Positions 1-7,287 of a stretch of DNA of 64,000 bases are shown piece after piece. The notes beneath the pieces are model-generated. The model was not told the origin of the DNA. It made no database searches and was given only the letters and a program-made list of their open reading frames with translations. The position numbers and the translations under genes are program-made. The DNA lies in contig NZ_JADCKC010000002.1 in NCBI RefSeq assembly GCF_014982805.1, forward strand, positions 186,001 to 250,000, written 5' to 3'. The stretch comes from Gemmiger gallinarum. GTDB lineage: Bacteria; Bacillota; Clostridia; Oscillospirales; Ruminococcaceae. The stretch's first letter is position 1. Each line of letters begins with the position of its first letter.

Positions 1-1254
1 GCGCAGCGTGGACTCGGAGAAGGAGCCGTCGGTGATGGCCTCCTTGGTCTCGCCCTGATACAGAGCAACGGGAGAACCGGTGCTGTAGTCGTAGAACGTC
101 AGGTCGATGGGAGCGCTGGTCACAGTCTGGCCGTCCACGGTGAAGGTGGAGGTGTCAAAGACCTTCAGGCTGCCGTCCTTGAGAGCCGCCTCAACCTCGG
201 CGACCTTCTCAGCGGTGCCCTCGGCGCAGCTGCTGCCCAGGGTGGTGATGGCCACAGCGCCGTCCTCATAGCCCTTGGCCCAGTCGACGGGGACTTCCTC
301 GCCGTTCATGGCAGCCTGGATGGCCTCAGTGTAGTAGACGCCCCAGACGTTGGTGGCGGAGGTCAGAGCAGCGTTGGGAGCAGTGTCCAGCATGTCGATG
401 TTGTAGCCGATGGAGTAGCAGATGCGGCCGGTGCCCAGCATCTTCTCGGTGGCGGCGGGAGCACCGGTGGAGTCGGCGTGCTGGCCGATGATGACGCAGC
501 CGTTGGCGATCAGAGCCTCAGCAGCGGCGCCTTCCTTGTCGATGTCGAACCAGGAGTTGGTGTACATGACTTCCATGACCACGTTGGGCATCACGCTGCG
601 CACGCCCAGGAAGAAGGCGGTGTAGCCGGAGACGACCTCGGCGTAGTTGTAAGCGCCGACGTAGCCGATCTTGATGTTGCCGTCGGCGTCGAAGGAATCA
701 GGCTGAGTCTCGGTGGTCAGCTCGCCGCTCTCGACGAGCTCCTGGAGCTTCATGCCGGCAACCACGCCGGAGACGTAGCGGGACTCATAGATCTTGGTAA
801 ATGCGTTCTTGAAGTTGTCCAGGCCGGTCAGGGCGGCAAAGTCACCGGTCATGGAGACGAAGGTGACATCGGGATACTTCTCGGCAGCCTCGACCATATA
901 AGTCTGATGGCCGTAAGAGTTGGCGAAGATGATGTCGCAGCCCTGGCCCACCAGGTCCTCGGCGGCGTCCATGCAGGCGGAGTCCTCAGCGACCTTGTAC
1001 TTCCAGATCACGTTGTCCTCGGTCAGGCCCAGATTGCTCAGAGCCTCCTTGATGCCGTTGATGTGTGCGGCGGAATAGCCCTCGGTCTCGTCGCCCACCA
1101 GGATGGCGCCGATCTTGATGTCGGACGTGCTGGCGGCTTCGGCGGTCTGGCTGCCCTCAGAGGTGCTGCCGGTAGACTCGCTGCCGGTGCTGCCGCAGGC
1201 TGCCAGAGAAAACGCCATGACTGCGGCCATGAGAATGCCCAGTACCTTTTTCAT
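1..1254 (-). CDS. BMP-family ABC transporter substrate-binding lipoprotein (3' end outside window)
   Basis: This encodes an extracytoplasmic solute receptor of the BMP/PnrA/Med family, which in characterised members binds nucleosides and hands them to an ABC permease. 418 codons are visible and the reading frame is open to the window edge, so the C-terminus is missing. The start is the ATG at 1254, behind a GGAGG 7 bases away. Residues 1-20 are a lipoprotein signal ending in the lipobox LAAC, so Cys20 should be lipidated. Features typical of the family are IKIGAILVGDETEGYS near residue 45, a GCDIIFANSYGH stretch and IKIGYVGAYNYAEVVSGY in the middle. Permease and ATPase genes would be expected to follow, to the left of the window. 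The exact ligand cannot be told from sequence. Confidence 0.88.
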   Translation of the reverse strand, partial: MKKVLGILMAAVMAFSLAACGSTGSESTGSTSEGSQTAEAASTSDIKIGAILVGDETEGYSAAHINGIKEALSNLGLTEDNVIWKYKVAEDSACMDAAEDLVGQGCDIIFANSYGHQTYMVEAAEKYPDVTFVSMTGDFAALTGLDNFKNAFTKIYESRYVSGVVAGMKLQELVESGELTTETQPDSFDADGNIKIGYVGAYNYAEVVSGYTAFFLGVRSVMPNVVMEVMYTNSWFDIDKEGAAAEALIANGCVIIGQHADSTGAPAATEKMLGTGRICYSIGYNIDMLDTAPNAALTSATNVWGVYYTEAIQAAMNGEEVPVDWAKGYEDGAVAITTLGSSCAEGTAEKVAEVEAALKDGSLKVFDTSTFTVDGQTVTSAPIDLTFYDYSTGSPVALYQGETKEAITDGSFSESTLR

Positions 1255-1402
1255 GTGTGTTCCTCCTATTTTCACTGAAAAACGGAAAAGCCCCCTTGGG
1301 ACAAGGGGTTGCTTGCGGCCGGTGTCTCCGTCTTTCCCTCGGCGGAAGGCCGGCCCCGGAGCCCCGCACCATCCGTGGTGACGGAACTGCCGATACGTCT
1401 TT

Positions 1403-1431
1403 ATTTTAGAGAAAACTTCGCCCGCTTTCAA
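1403..1431 (-). promoter_or_regulatory. Sigma-A type promoter for the BMP lipoprotein gene
   Basis: On the minus strand TTGAAA (1431-1426) is followed, after exactly 17 bases, by TAAAAT (1408-1403). This gives a leader of about 145 bases to the BMP gene. Apart from this promoter and the terminator at 1679-1720, the gap 1255-1751 holds nothing I can support; its short open frames have no ribosome sites. Confidence 0.6.
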
Positions 1432-1678
1432 CCTGTTTCGACGGATTTGTTAAATCTTTGTGAACCTTGCGTGAATCCGCCCGCTTCTGCCCCCCGCCGC
1501 TGGTGAGAATGCCCAACTTTCCTGCGGAAAAGTATGACTTTTCCGTCGTTTTATCGGGGATTTTGCTTCGCGGGGGAAGGCCTTTTCCGGGTAGAGGCCG
1601 CCTCCGGCGGTTTTTGCCCTTACTTTGTGAAATGCCGCAGAGCCGTTGATTTTTCTTTTCAGCACTGTGGCGGGCGCA

Positions 1679-1720
1679 CAACAAAGCCCCGGCGGAAAGA
1701 GAGGCTCTTTCCTGCCGGGG
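1679..1720 (-). terminator. Rho-independent terminator after the HD-domain gene
   Basis: Read on the minus strand, a CCCCGGCAGGAAAGAG arm pairs with CTCTTTCCGCCGGGG and is followed by CTTTGTTGT. It lies about 30 bases after the HD gene stop and closes the folT-HD unit. Confidence 0.75.
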
Positions 1721-1751
1721 CCGCGGATTTGGTATGATTTTTCAAGCGGCC

Positions 1752-2324
1752 TTACTGCCGGGGGCCGATGCCCAGTTCCGCCGCGAAGGGACGCATGCCC
1801 TCGATACAGAGGGCGATGACATCGGGCAGCTCCATACCCAGGCGGGCGCAGCCGTCCTGAATGACGGCGCGGTCGATCTTGGCGGCAAAGCGCTTGTCCT
1901 TGAACTTCTTCTTGACGCTGGAGACCTGCAGCTCGGCAATGCCCGCAGGATGCATGCGGGCGGTGGCGGAAATCAGGCCGGACAGCTCATCCACCGTGTA
2001 GAGGCTTTTGTCCAGTTCGCTCTCGGGCACCGTGTCGGTGCACAGGCCGTAGCCGTGGGCCAGAATGGCATGGATGCTCTCCTCGTCCACACCGGCCTCC
2101 CGCAGAGGCTCTGCGGTATGCTTCAGGTGCTCCTGGGGGAACTGCTCGAAGTCATAATCGTGCAGATACCCCACCGCCCGCCAATAGCTCTCGTCGGCGC
2201 CGAAATGCCGGGCCATGGCGCCCATGCAGGCGGACACCGCCAGGGCGTGCTGGAAGAGGTGGTCCTCGGTGGTGGTGGAGGCAAGCAGCTCTTCGGCGCG
2301 GTCCATGGTAAGTTTTTCGGACAT
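1752..2324 (-). CDS. HD-domain metal-dependent phosphohydrolase-like protein
   Basis: A 190-residue cytoplasmic protein with a compact HD domain. The conserved metal ligands are visible as His26 (in FQHALAV), the His55-Asp56 doublet (in YLHDYDFEQ) and a later Asp near residue 115 (YTVDELSGLI). Members of this small-HD family act as phosphohydrolases on nucleotides or phosphoesters, but the substrate here is unknown. The start ATG at 2324 has a GGAGCTG ribosome site 8-10 bases upstream. The gene follows folT by 68 bases on the same strand, and the gap contains a GC-rich stem (about 2349-2380). They may be co-transcribed, which would link the enzyme to folate or one-carbon metabolism; that link is inference only. 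Confidence 0.75.
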   Translation of the reverse strand: MSEKLTMDRAEELLASTTTEDHLFQHALAVSACMGAMARHFGADESYWRAVGYLHDYDFEQFPQEHLKHTAEPLREAGVDEESIHAILAHGYGLCTDTVPESELDKSLYTVDELSGLISATARMHPAGIAELQVSSVKKKFKDKRFAAKIDRAVIQDGCARLGMELPDVIALCIEGMRPFAAELGIGPRQ

Positions 2325-2383
2325 ATGGGTCAGCTCCTTTACAAAGATTCCCGCCCGGGTGCGGTCTGCCGCGGGCGGGAAGC

Positions 2384-2406
2384 GGCGCAGGGTCAGACCC
2401 TGCGCC
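2384..2406. repeat. Perfect 11-bp palindrome over the folT stop codon
   Basis: The arms GGCGCAGGGTC and GACCCTGCGCC are separated by one base and span the last codons and stop of folT. With no U-run it is not a classical terminator. It could stabilise the mRNA 3' end or slow readthrough into the HD gene. Confidence 0.5.
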
Positions 2407-2953
2407 GGGTCTTCTGATATTGTTCACAGGCTTTCAGCACCAGCATAAGCAGCACCACATCCACCGGGAACTTGATGATGTTCTTGACGATGCGCATGCT
2501 GCTGAGCACCACGAAAGCCTGACCGTACATAACATGCAGCCACAAAGGCGTCAGCAGAAAGTTGAACAGCACCGTGGCCATAAGCTTGCAGCTGACCACC
2601 CGCCATAGCCGTACGGGGCGTTGGTAATACCACAGTCCGTACAGAATGCCCGCCAGCATGGCGCTGAGGGTAAACCCGGGGAAATAGGGCCCGTTGGGGC
2701 GCAGCACATACCCCAGCAGATCGGTGGCCACACCGGACAGGGCCGCCACCCAGGGACCGCACAGGAAACCGGTGGCCACCGAGACGAGGAAGTCAAAGCT
2801 GATTTCCAGATAGCCGGACACCGGGATGGTAAACTGATTGATCGCCAGGTTGAGGGCTGCCAGCACCGCCGCCAGGGACAAAGCCCGGGGATTGTGCAGC
2901 TCCGCCACGGCCTGCACCATCAGCCTTTGGTGATTGGAGCGCAAATACTGCAT
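2393..2953 (-). CDS. folT: Folate ECF transporter S component
   Basis: A 186-residue integral membrane protein, the substrate-binding S subunit that docks onto the shared EcfA-EcfA'-EcfT energy module to import folates. It has about five to six hydrophobic helices. The stretch GPYFPGFTLSAMLAGILYG (around residues 88-106) is the hallmark of FolT-type S components, and FDFLVSVATGFLCGP precedes it. The start ATG at 2953 has AGGAGG 7 bases upstream. No EcfA or EcfT gene is nearby, as usual for group II ECF systems. The folate assignment is strengthened by the tetrahydrofolate riboswitch in its leader at 3188-3317. The N-terminal 25 residues are more polar than in many homologues. Confidence 0.88.
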   Translation of the reverse strand: MQYLRSNHQRLMVQAVAELHNPRALSLAAVLAALNLAINQFTIPVSGYLEISFDFLVSVATGFLCGPWVAALSGVATDLLGYVLRPNGPYFPGFTLSAMLAGILYGLWYYQRPVRLWRVVSCKLMATVLFNFLLTPLWLHVMYGQAFVVLSSMRIVKNIIKFPVDVVLLMLVLKACEQYQKTRRRV

Positions 2954-3187
2954 AAAAAATTCCTCCTAACTTGTGCGCATCGCCGCACAAGGGAGGACCG
3001 CCATGCAAAGCCGCCGGCGCTGACCGCGCCCGCCGCTTCCTGCAAAACTCAGATGCAAAAATTCCGGCTGCCGCCTGCAGGACCACAAACCGCGCAGCAC
3101 AGCAGAGCATCCGCGGCCTGCCGGCCGACCCGTCTGCTCCGCCCCGGGATTTTCCACGAGAGCTCCGCCATTGCACTCCGTCATGCA

Positions 3188-3317
3188 GCAGTGGGATGCG
3201 GGATCTGCACCGCGTGCCCTTATGGGCAACTTCGTCCTGCCACAACTCCCCGTTGGTCAGGCACTGGCGGCGGCACGGCATGGCCGGACCGTCCTTACGC
3301 GCAGGTCCCTACTCTGC
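3188..3317 (-). promoter_or_regulatory. Tetrahydrofolate (THF) riboswitch in the folT leader
   Basis: On the minus strand the RNA begins GCAGAGTAGG and soon reads GCGTAAGG. It then has GGACGAAGTTGCCC, CACGCGGTGCAGATCC and CGCATCCCACTGC at the end. These match, in order, the conserved blocks of the THF class (GAGAGTAG, CGCGTTAAG, ACGAAG, GCGCGGTGAATC, GCATCCGCTC). The outer GCAG/CTGC ends pair to close the three-way junction. The aptamer ends about 235 bases before the folT ATG, further than in translational examples. A hairpin (TTGTGC...GCACAA, about 2971-2992) abuts the Shine-Dalgarno and might be the expression platform. The rest of the gap 2954-3187 holds no convincing gene. Confidence 0.85.
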
Positions 3318-3384
3318 GAAATCCGGTATTATCAGGAGAAAATACCGGCAAGGCGTTCTTTTGTCTCTCCGCCCTGCAGGTTCT

Positions 3385-3412
3385 ATTATAGCGCGCCCGC
3401 TGCGTTTTGCAA
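3385..3412 (-). promoter_or_regulatory. Promoter for folT and its riboswitch
   Basis: On the minus strand TTGCAA, a 16-base spacer and CGCTATAAT form a sigma-A type promoter. Transcription would start near 3378, about 60 bases before the riboswitch aptamer. A small hairpin (CCGGTATT/AATACCGG, 3322-3347) lies between the two. Confidence 0.6.
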
Positions 3413-3427
3413 GGCCTGCCCGGCCAA

Positions 3428-3467
3428 AACGCAAAAACGCCCCGGGGAAGCGGTTCCCCCGGGGCGC
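3428..3467 (-). terminator. Terminator after the HAD hydrolase gene
   Basis: On the minus strand a CGCCCCGGGGGAA arm pairs with TTCCCCGGGGCG and runs into TTTTTGCGTTTTGG. It separates the HAD gene from the folT promoter 16 bases further on. Confidence 0.85.
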
Positions 3468-3486
3468 AGCAGTTTGTATGTAGGGC

Positions 3487-4329
3487 TCAGCCGTGCAGGG
3501 CGCTGCGCAGAGCAGCCAGCAGCTCGGCCTGATACTCGGGCCGGAAGGTGCCGTGCAGCAGCTTGGGCAGGGCTTCCTCCTGCAGGCGGCGCCAGCTCTC
3601 GGCCTCCCGGCCGGGCAGGATGGGCACAAAGGCCACCCCGTTGGCGGCGGCAGCCTGGGCGTCTCCCATGGCGTCGCCCACCATCATGACCTTGCGGCTC
3701 TCGTACCCGCAGGCCAGCATGGCGGCAATGCTGTTGGCCTTGCTGCCCACCTCCTGGCCGAAGATGACATCGGCGTGGCGGGCCAGACCGTAGCGGTTCC
3801 ACTCGCTGGCGATGGCCGACTCGTTGGCTGCCGAGACCACCGCCACGTCGGCCACCGCATGGAGCTGGCGCAGACTGTTTTCCACCCCCGGAAAAGGCTC
3901 AAAGGTAGGCTCCAGCGTCTGGATGCGGCGGTTGCAGGTGGTGTTCCACTGCTGCAGCTTGCGCAGCGCCGCGCTGCCGGTGCGCATGACCTCCGCCTTG
4001 AGGGTGGCGGTGCTCAGCTCGCTGGAGTTGGTCACCCAGTCGGCGATCTCGTCGCTGCCAGGAATCTCCACCCCGCGGTTTTTCAGCCGGTCAAAGACCT
4101 GCACCACGCTCTCAAAGCGGGAAATGCCCCGGGTGATGCTGTGGAGATTGATCTCCTCCCAGGCCTCGGTGATATAGTCGCTGTATGGTTCCAGCGCAAA
4201 GACCCGGATCAGTTCCGGGCAAAACACGTTGCAGTGCTTGATGCGCACTGTGTCCATCACGCATCCGTCTGAATCCAGGCATACCAAAAATTCACGTTTT
4301 TTGGTAAAATCCGCAAGTACGTTTGCCAT
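3487..4329 (-). CDS. HAD-superfamily hydrolase
   Basis: A 280-residue cytoplasmic haloacid-dehalogenase-type phosphatase. Motif I appears as CLDSDGCVMDT (the usual DxDx[TV] becomes DSDGC, as in phosphatases with DxDGT-like loops). Motif II is probably the SAANES region near residue 170, the conserved Lys lies in GSKANSIAAM, and motif IV is MVGDAMGDAQAA, with the paired Asp residues that bind magnesium. A helical cap lies between motifs I and II. The start is the ATG at 4329, preceded by AGGAGG 6 bases upstream, rather than an in-frame ATG 24 bases earlier. The substrate is unknown. Its terminator at 3428-3467 suggests a single-gene unit or one co-transcribed with the upstream sirtuin. Confidence 0.83.
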   Translation of the reverse strand: MANVLADFTKKREFLVCLDSDGCVMDTVRIKHCNVFCPELIRVFALEPYSDYITEAWEEINLHSITRGISRFESVVQVFDRLKNRGVEIPGSDEIADWVTNSSELSTATLKAEVMRTGSAALRKLQQWNTTCNRRIQTLEPTFEPFPGVENSLRQLHAVADVAVVSAANESAIASEWNRYGLARHADVIFGQEVGSKANSIAAMLACGYESRKVMMVGDAMGDAQAAAANGVAFVPILPGREAESWRRLQEEALPKLLHGTFRPEYQAELLAALRSALHG

Positions 4330-4505
4330 ACCGATCCTCCTGTCCGCGTTCACGGCCCTCTGCGGGCCAAACCCTTATCCTGCGCCCGCAAAGCGGACGT
4401 TACTTTCCCTTTTTCAATCATAGCAGAATACCGGGAAAAAAAGCAATGACTTTTCCGCAAAAACACAAGATAATACCAGATCGTGCATCAATTTTTTTAG
4501 AGTTT

Positions 4506-5222
4506 TCACTCACTGTCCGCCGACAGCGCACGCCCGATGGGCATGTTGAGCACCAGGCTGGCCATGTGATCGGCCGGAGTGGGCTGTTTGTTGATGACCA
4601 CCAGGTTCCGGCCGTGGAAATATTGCAGCAGTCCCGCCGCCGGGTAGACCGCCAGGCTGGTGCCGCCCACGATCAGCAGATCCGCCCCCTCGATGGCCCG
4701 GACCGCCCCCTCCAGGGTATCGGGGTCCAGGCCTTCCTCATACAGCACCACATCGGGTTTGACGATGCCGCCACACTCGGTGCAGCGGGGAATGCCCTGG
4801 GATTTGTCGATGAAGTCCACGTCGTAGAATTTGCCGCATTTCATGCAGTAGTTGCGCAGGGTGGAACCGTGAAGCTCATACACCCGGCGGCTGCCCGCCG
4901 CCTGATGGAGGCCGTCGATGTTCTGGGTCACCACCGCCTTGAGCCTGCCCTCCCGCTCCAGCGCCGCCAGCCGCAGATGAGCCGCGTTGGGCTTTGCCCC
5001 GTGGACGATGAGCTTTTCCCGGTAGAAGCGGTAAAACTCCTCGGTATGCCGCATAAAAAAGCTGTGGCTGAGCATGACCTCGGGGGGATAGTCGAACTTC
5101 TGGTGGTACAGGCCGTCCACGCTGCGGAAGTCGGGGATGCCGCTCTCGGTGGAAACCCCCGCCCCGCCGAAAAACACAATGTTGGAACTGTCACGGATCA
5201 ATTCTTCAAGCTGCGGCACCAT
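4506..5222 (-). CDS. cobB: NAD-dependent protein deacylase (sirtuin)
   Basis: A 238-residue Sir2-family enzyme that removes acyl groups from lysines while consuming NAD and releasing nicotinamide. All core motifs are present. The NAD loop GAGVSTESGIPDFRS lies at 20-34, TQNIDGLH at 99-106, the catalytic base is His118 (ELHGS), and two zinc-binding Cys pairs sit at 126/129 and 147/150. A GGTSLAVYPA nucleotide-binding segment follows. The layout resembles the bacterial Thermotoga-type enzyme. The start is the ATG at 5222, where GAGGAGG precedes by about 10 bases; a longer upstream frame lacks a ribosome site. It is divergent from the NAD(P)H-hydrate dehydratase gene. The two share a 119-base promoter region, and both concern nicotinamide nucleotides. 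Confidence 0.92.
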   Translation of the reverse strand: MVPQLEELIRDSSNIVFFGGAGVSTESGIPDFRSVDGLYHQKFDYPPEVMLSHSFFMRHTEEFYRFYREKLIVHGAKPNAAHLRLAALEREGRLKAVVTQNIDGLHQAAGSRRVYELHGSTLRNYCMKCGKFYDVDFIDKSQGIPRCTECGGIVKPDVVLYEEGLDPDTLEGAVRAIEGADLLIVGGTSLAVYPAAGLLQYFHGRNLVVINKQPTPADHMASLVLNMPIGRALSADSE

Positions 5223-5250
5223 AGACAAAGACCTCCTCTTTCTGCACCTT

Positions 5251-5279
5251 TTGCACTGCGCCGTATTCTGTCTTATAAT
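5251..5279 (+). promoter_or_regulatory. Promoter for the NAD(P)H-hydrate dehydratase gene
   Basis: TTGCAC, 17 bases, then TATAAT (5274-5279). A second TATAAT lies at 5285-5290. The start codon is about 60 bases downstream. Confidence 0.6.
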
Positions 5280-5341
5280 GAGAGTATAATACAAAACGTC
5301 CGGAAAGGTAAAGCATTTCCGGGCAACGGGAGGTGCCCGCC

Positions 5342-6217
5342 ATGGAAAAAATCACACGGGAGTATGTGCTGCGCTGTCTGCCCCGCCGGGCGGAGGACGC
5401 CAACAAGGGCAGCTTCGGCACGGTAGCCGCCTTTGCGGGCAGCAGCGCTTACCGGGGCGCCGCCGCTCTGGCCGCCGAGGGCGCCCTGCGGGGCGGGGCC
5501 GGGCTGGTGTTTCTGGCTACGGTGCCCGACGCCATGCAGCTGGCTTTGCTGCGCACCCCCGAGTGCTGTGTTCTCCCCTGTCGGGCGGGTGCCGACGGCT
5601 GGCTTTGCCCCGACGATGTGCGAGCCGGTGCCGCCCGTTTTGCCCCGGGCAAAGCGGTCCTGCTGGCCGGACCGGGGCTGGGAGAGGGTGCCGGGAAGGT
5701 GCTGTCCATCCTGCTGGGCGGCGACTTTGCCTGGAAGGGCTGCCTGCTGGACGCCGACGCCCTCAATGCCCTGGCCGCGGGCAAGGCGGGGGCTGCCCTT
5801 CTGCCGGAAAATGCCGTCCTGACGCCCCACCCCGGGGAGATGGCCCGACTCACCGGCCTGACCGTGGCCCAGGTGCAGGACGATCGTCCCGGCATTGCCC
5901 GTCGCTATGCCCAGGAGCACCGCTGCATCCTAGTGCTCAAGGGCAGCGGGACCATTGTAGCGGCCCCCGACGGCACCCTGCTCAAGAACACCACCGGCAA
6001 CCCGGGGCTCTCCCGGGGCGGCAGCGGGGACATTCTGGCCGGCATGATCGCCGCCCTGATGGCCCAGGGCCTTTCCCCCTTCGATGCCGCGGCGTGCGGG
6101 GTCTGGCTCCACGGCGCCGCCGCCGACCTCTGTTCCGCCCGGCGCAGCCAGCAGGCCATGCTCCCCCATGACATCCTGGAGGACCTGGGCATGCTGCTGG
6201 CGGAGGAAGGGCTGTAA
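5342..6217 (+). CDS. nnrD: ADP-dependent (S)-NAD(P)H-hydrate dehydratase
   Basis: A 291-residue YjeF C-terminal (ribokinase-like fold) enzyme that repairs hydrated NADH and NADPH using ADP. Family signatures are visible. KGSFGTVAAFAGSSAYRGAA lies near the N-terminus. TPHPGEMARL is in the middle. KGSGTIVAAPDGT follows, and then GNPGLSRGGSGDILAGM, the anion-hole/catalytic Asp segment. The epimerase half (YjeF N-terminal domain) is absent, so this is a stand-alone dehydratase. The start is ATG 5342, with GGGAGG 8 bases upstream, preferred over an in-frame GTG at 5333. It is divergent from a sirtuin and followed by a strong terminator, so it is probably monocistronic. Confidence 0.92.
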   Translation: MEKITREYVLRCLPRRAEDANKGSFGTVAAFAGSSAYRGAAALAAEGALRGGAGLVFLATVPDAMQLALLRTPECCVLPCRAGADGWLCPDDVRAGAARFAPGKAVLLAGPGLGEGAGKVLSILLGGDFAWKGCLLDADALNALAAGKAGAALLPENAVLTPHPGEMARLTGLTVAQVQDDRPGIARRYAQEHRCILVLKGSGTIVAAPDGTLLKNTTGNPGLSRGGSGDILAGMIAALMAQGLSPFDAAACGVWLHGAAADLCSARRSQQAMLPHDILEDLGMLLAEEGL

Positions 6218-6227
6218 AATTTGCATC

Positions 6228-6267
6228 AAAGCCCGGCCTGTGCCCTGCCGCACCGGCCGGGCTTTTT
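6228..6267 (+). terminator. Terminator after nnrD
   Basis: AGCCCGGCC (6230-6238) pairs with GGCCGGGCT (6254-6262), and a five-base T-run follows. Confidence 0.85.
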
Positions 6268-6318
6268 CGTCCGGGCGGAGTGGCCGCGGGCGCTGTTTTT
6301 TCCTGTTTTCATCCATGA

Positions 6319-6347
6319 TTGACAACCCCGGCCGGACTGTCTATAGT
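6319..6347 (+). promoter_or_regulatory. Promoter for the MoxR/VWA operon
   Basis: A perfect TTGACA box is followed after 17 bases by TATAGT (6342-6347). The MoxR start codon is 23 bases further on, so the leader is very short. Confidence 0.75.
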
Positions 6348-6369
6348 AAAGGCAAAAGGGGATGTATCT

Positions 6370-7284
6370 ATGCTTGATTTTTTGAAAGAAGAGGGCGTAG
6401 ACCCGGCCGTCATCGAAGGCATCGCCGCGTTCCGCGCCGCACATCCCGTGCCGGAAGGCATGGCCCAGCGGGTCCCGGACCCCAAGTACCGGTACTATGG
6501 CCGGGAAGTCTGGAACCAGGCCGCCACCGTCCTGCTGTGCGGGGAAAACCTTCTGCTGGCCGGGCCCAAGGCCACCGGCAAGAACGTTCTGGCAGAGAAT
6601 CTGGCCCGGGCGTTCGGGCGGCCCTGCTGGGATGTGTCCTTCCACATCAATATGGACGCCTCCTACCTCATCGGTTCGGACACCTTCAACGGGGAAAAGG
6701 TGGTGTTTGCCCCGGGGCCTGTCTACCAGTGCGCCCGCTACGGCGGCTTCGGCGTGCTGGACGAGATCAACATGGCCAAAAACGAGGCTCTGGCCGTCCT
6801 CCACGCCACCCTGGACTACCGCCGCTGCATCGACGTGCCCGGCTACGACCTCATCCAGGTGGACCCGGCCGCCCGGTTCATCGGCACCATGAACTACGGC
6901 TATGCCGGTACCCGGGAGCTCAACGAGGCCCTCGTCTCCCGGTTTGCGGTGCTGGACCTGCCCCTCATCTCGGAGGATGACATGAACAAGCTGCTGCGCC
7001 ATCACTTTCCCCGCATGAGTCCCCGGTACGCCGGACAGTTCGTGCAGCTCTTTTATGACCTGCACAAAAAGGCGGACAGCGCCGAGATCTCGGCCCGGGC
7101 GGTGGACCTGCGCGGCCTGCTGGACGCCCTGCGCCTGATGGAGCGGGGGCTGGATGCCGCCTCGGCCCTCGACCTGTGCATCACCAACAAGACCTTCGAC
7201 CCCTACGAAAAGACGCTGATCCGGGATGTGATCGCTGCCCGCATCCCCAAAAATCTCGACCGCGCTAAGGTCTTTCCGGGCTGA
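6370..7284 (+). CDS. MoxR-type AAA+ ATPase
   Basis: A 304-residue AAA+ ATPase of the MoxR group, which acts with VWA-domain partners as a chaperone for metal insertion or complex assembly. The P-loop reads GPKATGKN, with Asn where most P-loops have Ser or Thr. Walker B is GVLDEINMAK, sensor 1 is IGTMNYG, and the arginine-finger segment is NEALVSRFAVLDL. The start is ATG 6370, with AAAGGGG upstream; the frame extends further 5' but overlaps the promoter. The VWA gene begins 3 bases after the stop, a clear operon. The client protein is not identifiable from the neighbours. Confidence 0.87.
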   Translation: MLDFLKEEGVDPAVIEGIAAFRAAHPVPEGMAQRVPDPKYRYYGREVWNQAATVLLCGENLLLAGPKATGKNVLAENLARAFGRPCWDVSFHINMDASYLIGSDTFNGEKVVFAPGPVYQCARYGGFGVLDEINMAKNEALAVLHATLDYRRCIDVPGYDLIQVDPAARFIGTMNYGYAGTRELNEALVSRFAVLDLPLISEDDMNKLLRHHFPRMSPRYAGQFVQLFYDLHKKADSAEISARAVDLRGLLDALRLMERGLDAASALDLCITNKTFDPYEKTLIRDVIAARIPKNLDRAKVFPG

Positions 7285-7287
7285 GCC

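Noticed and set aside
2954-3187. A second riboswitch or a T-box between the THF aptamer and folT
   Set aside because: I found no repeat of the THF blocks and no T-box sequence (TGGN bulge or specifier stem); only hairpins are visible.
2793-3281. A 162-codon minus-strand frame between folT and the HAD gene
   Set aside because: It overlaps the THF riboswitch and folT, has no ribosome site, and its composition is non-protein-like.
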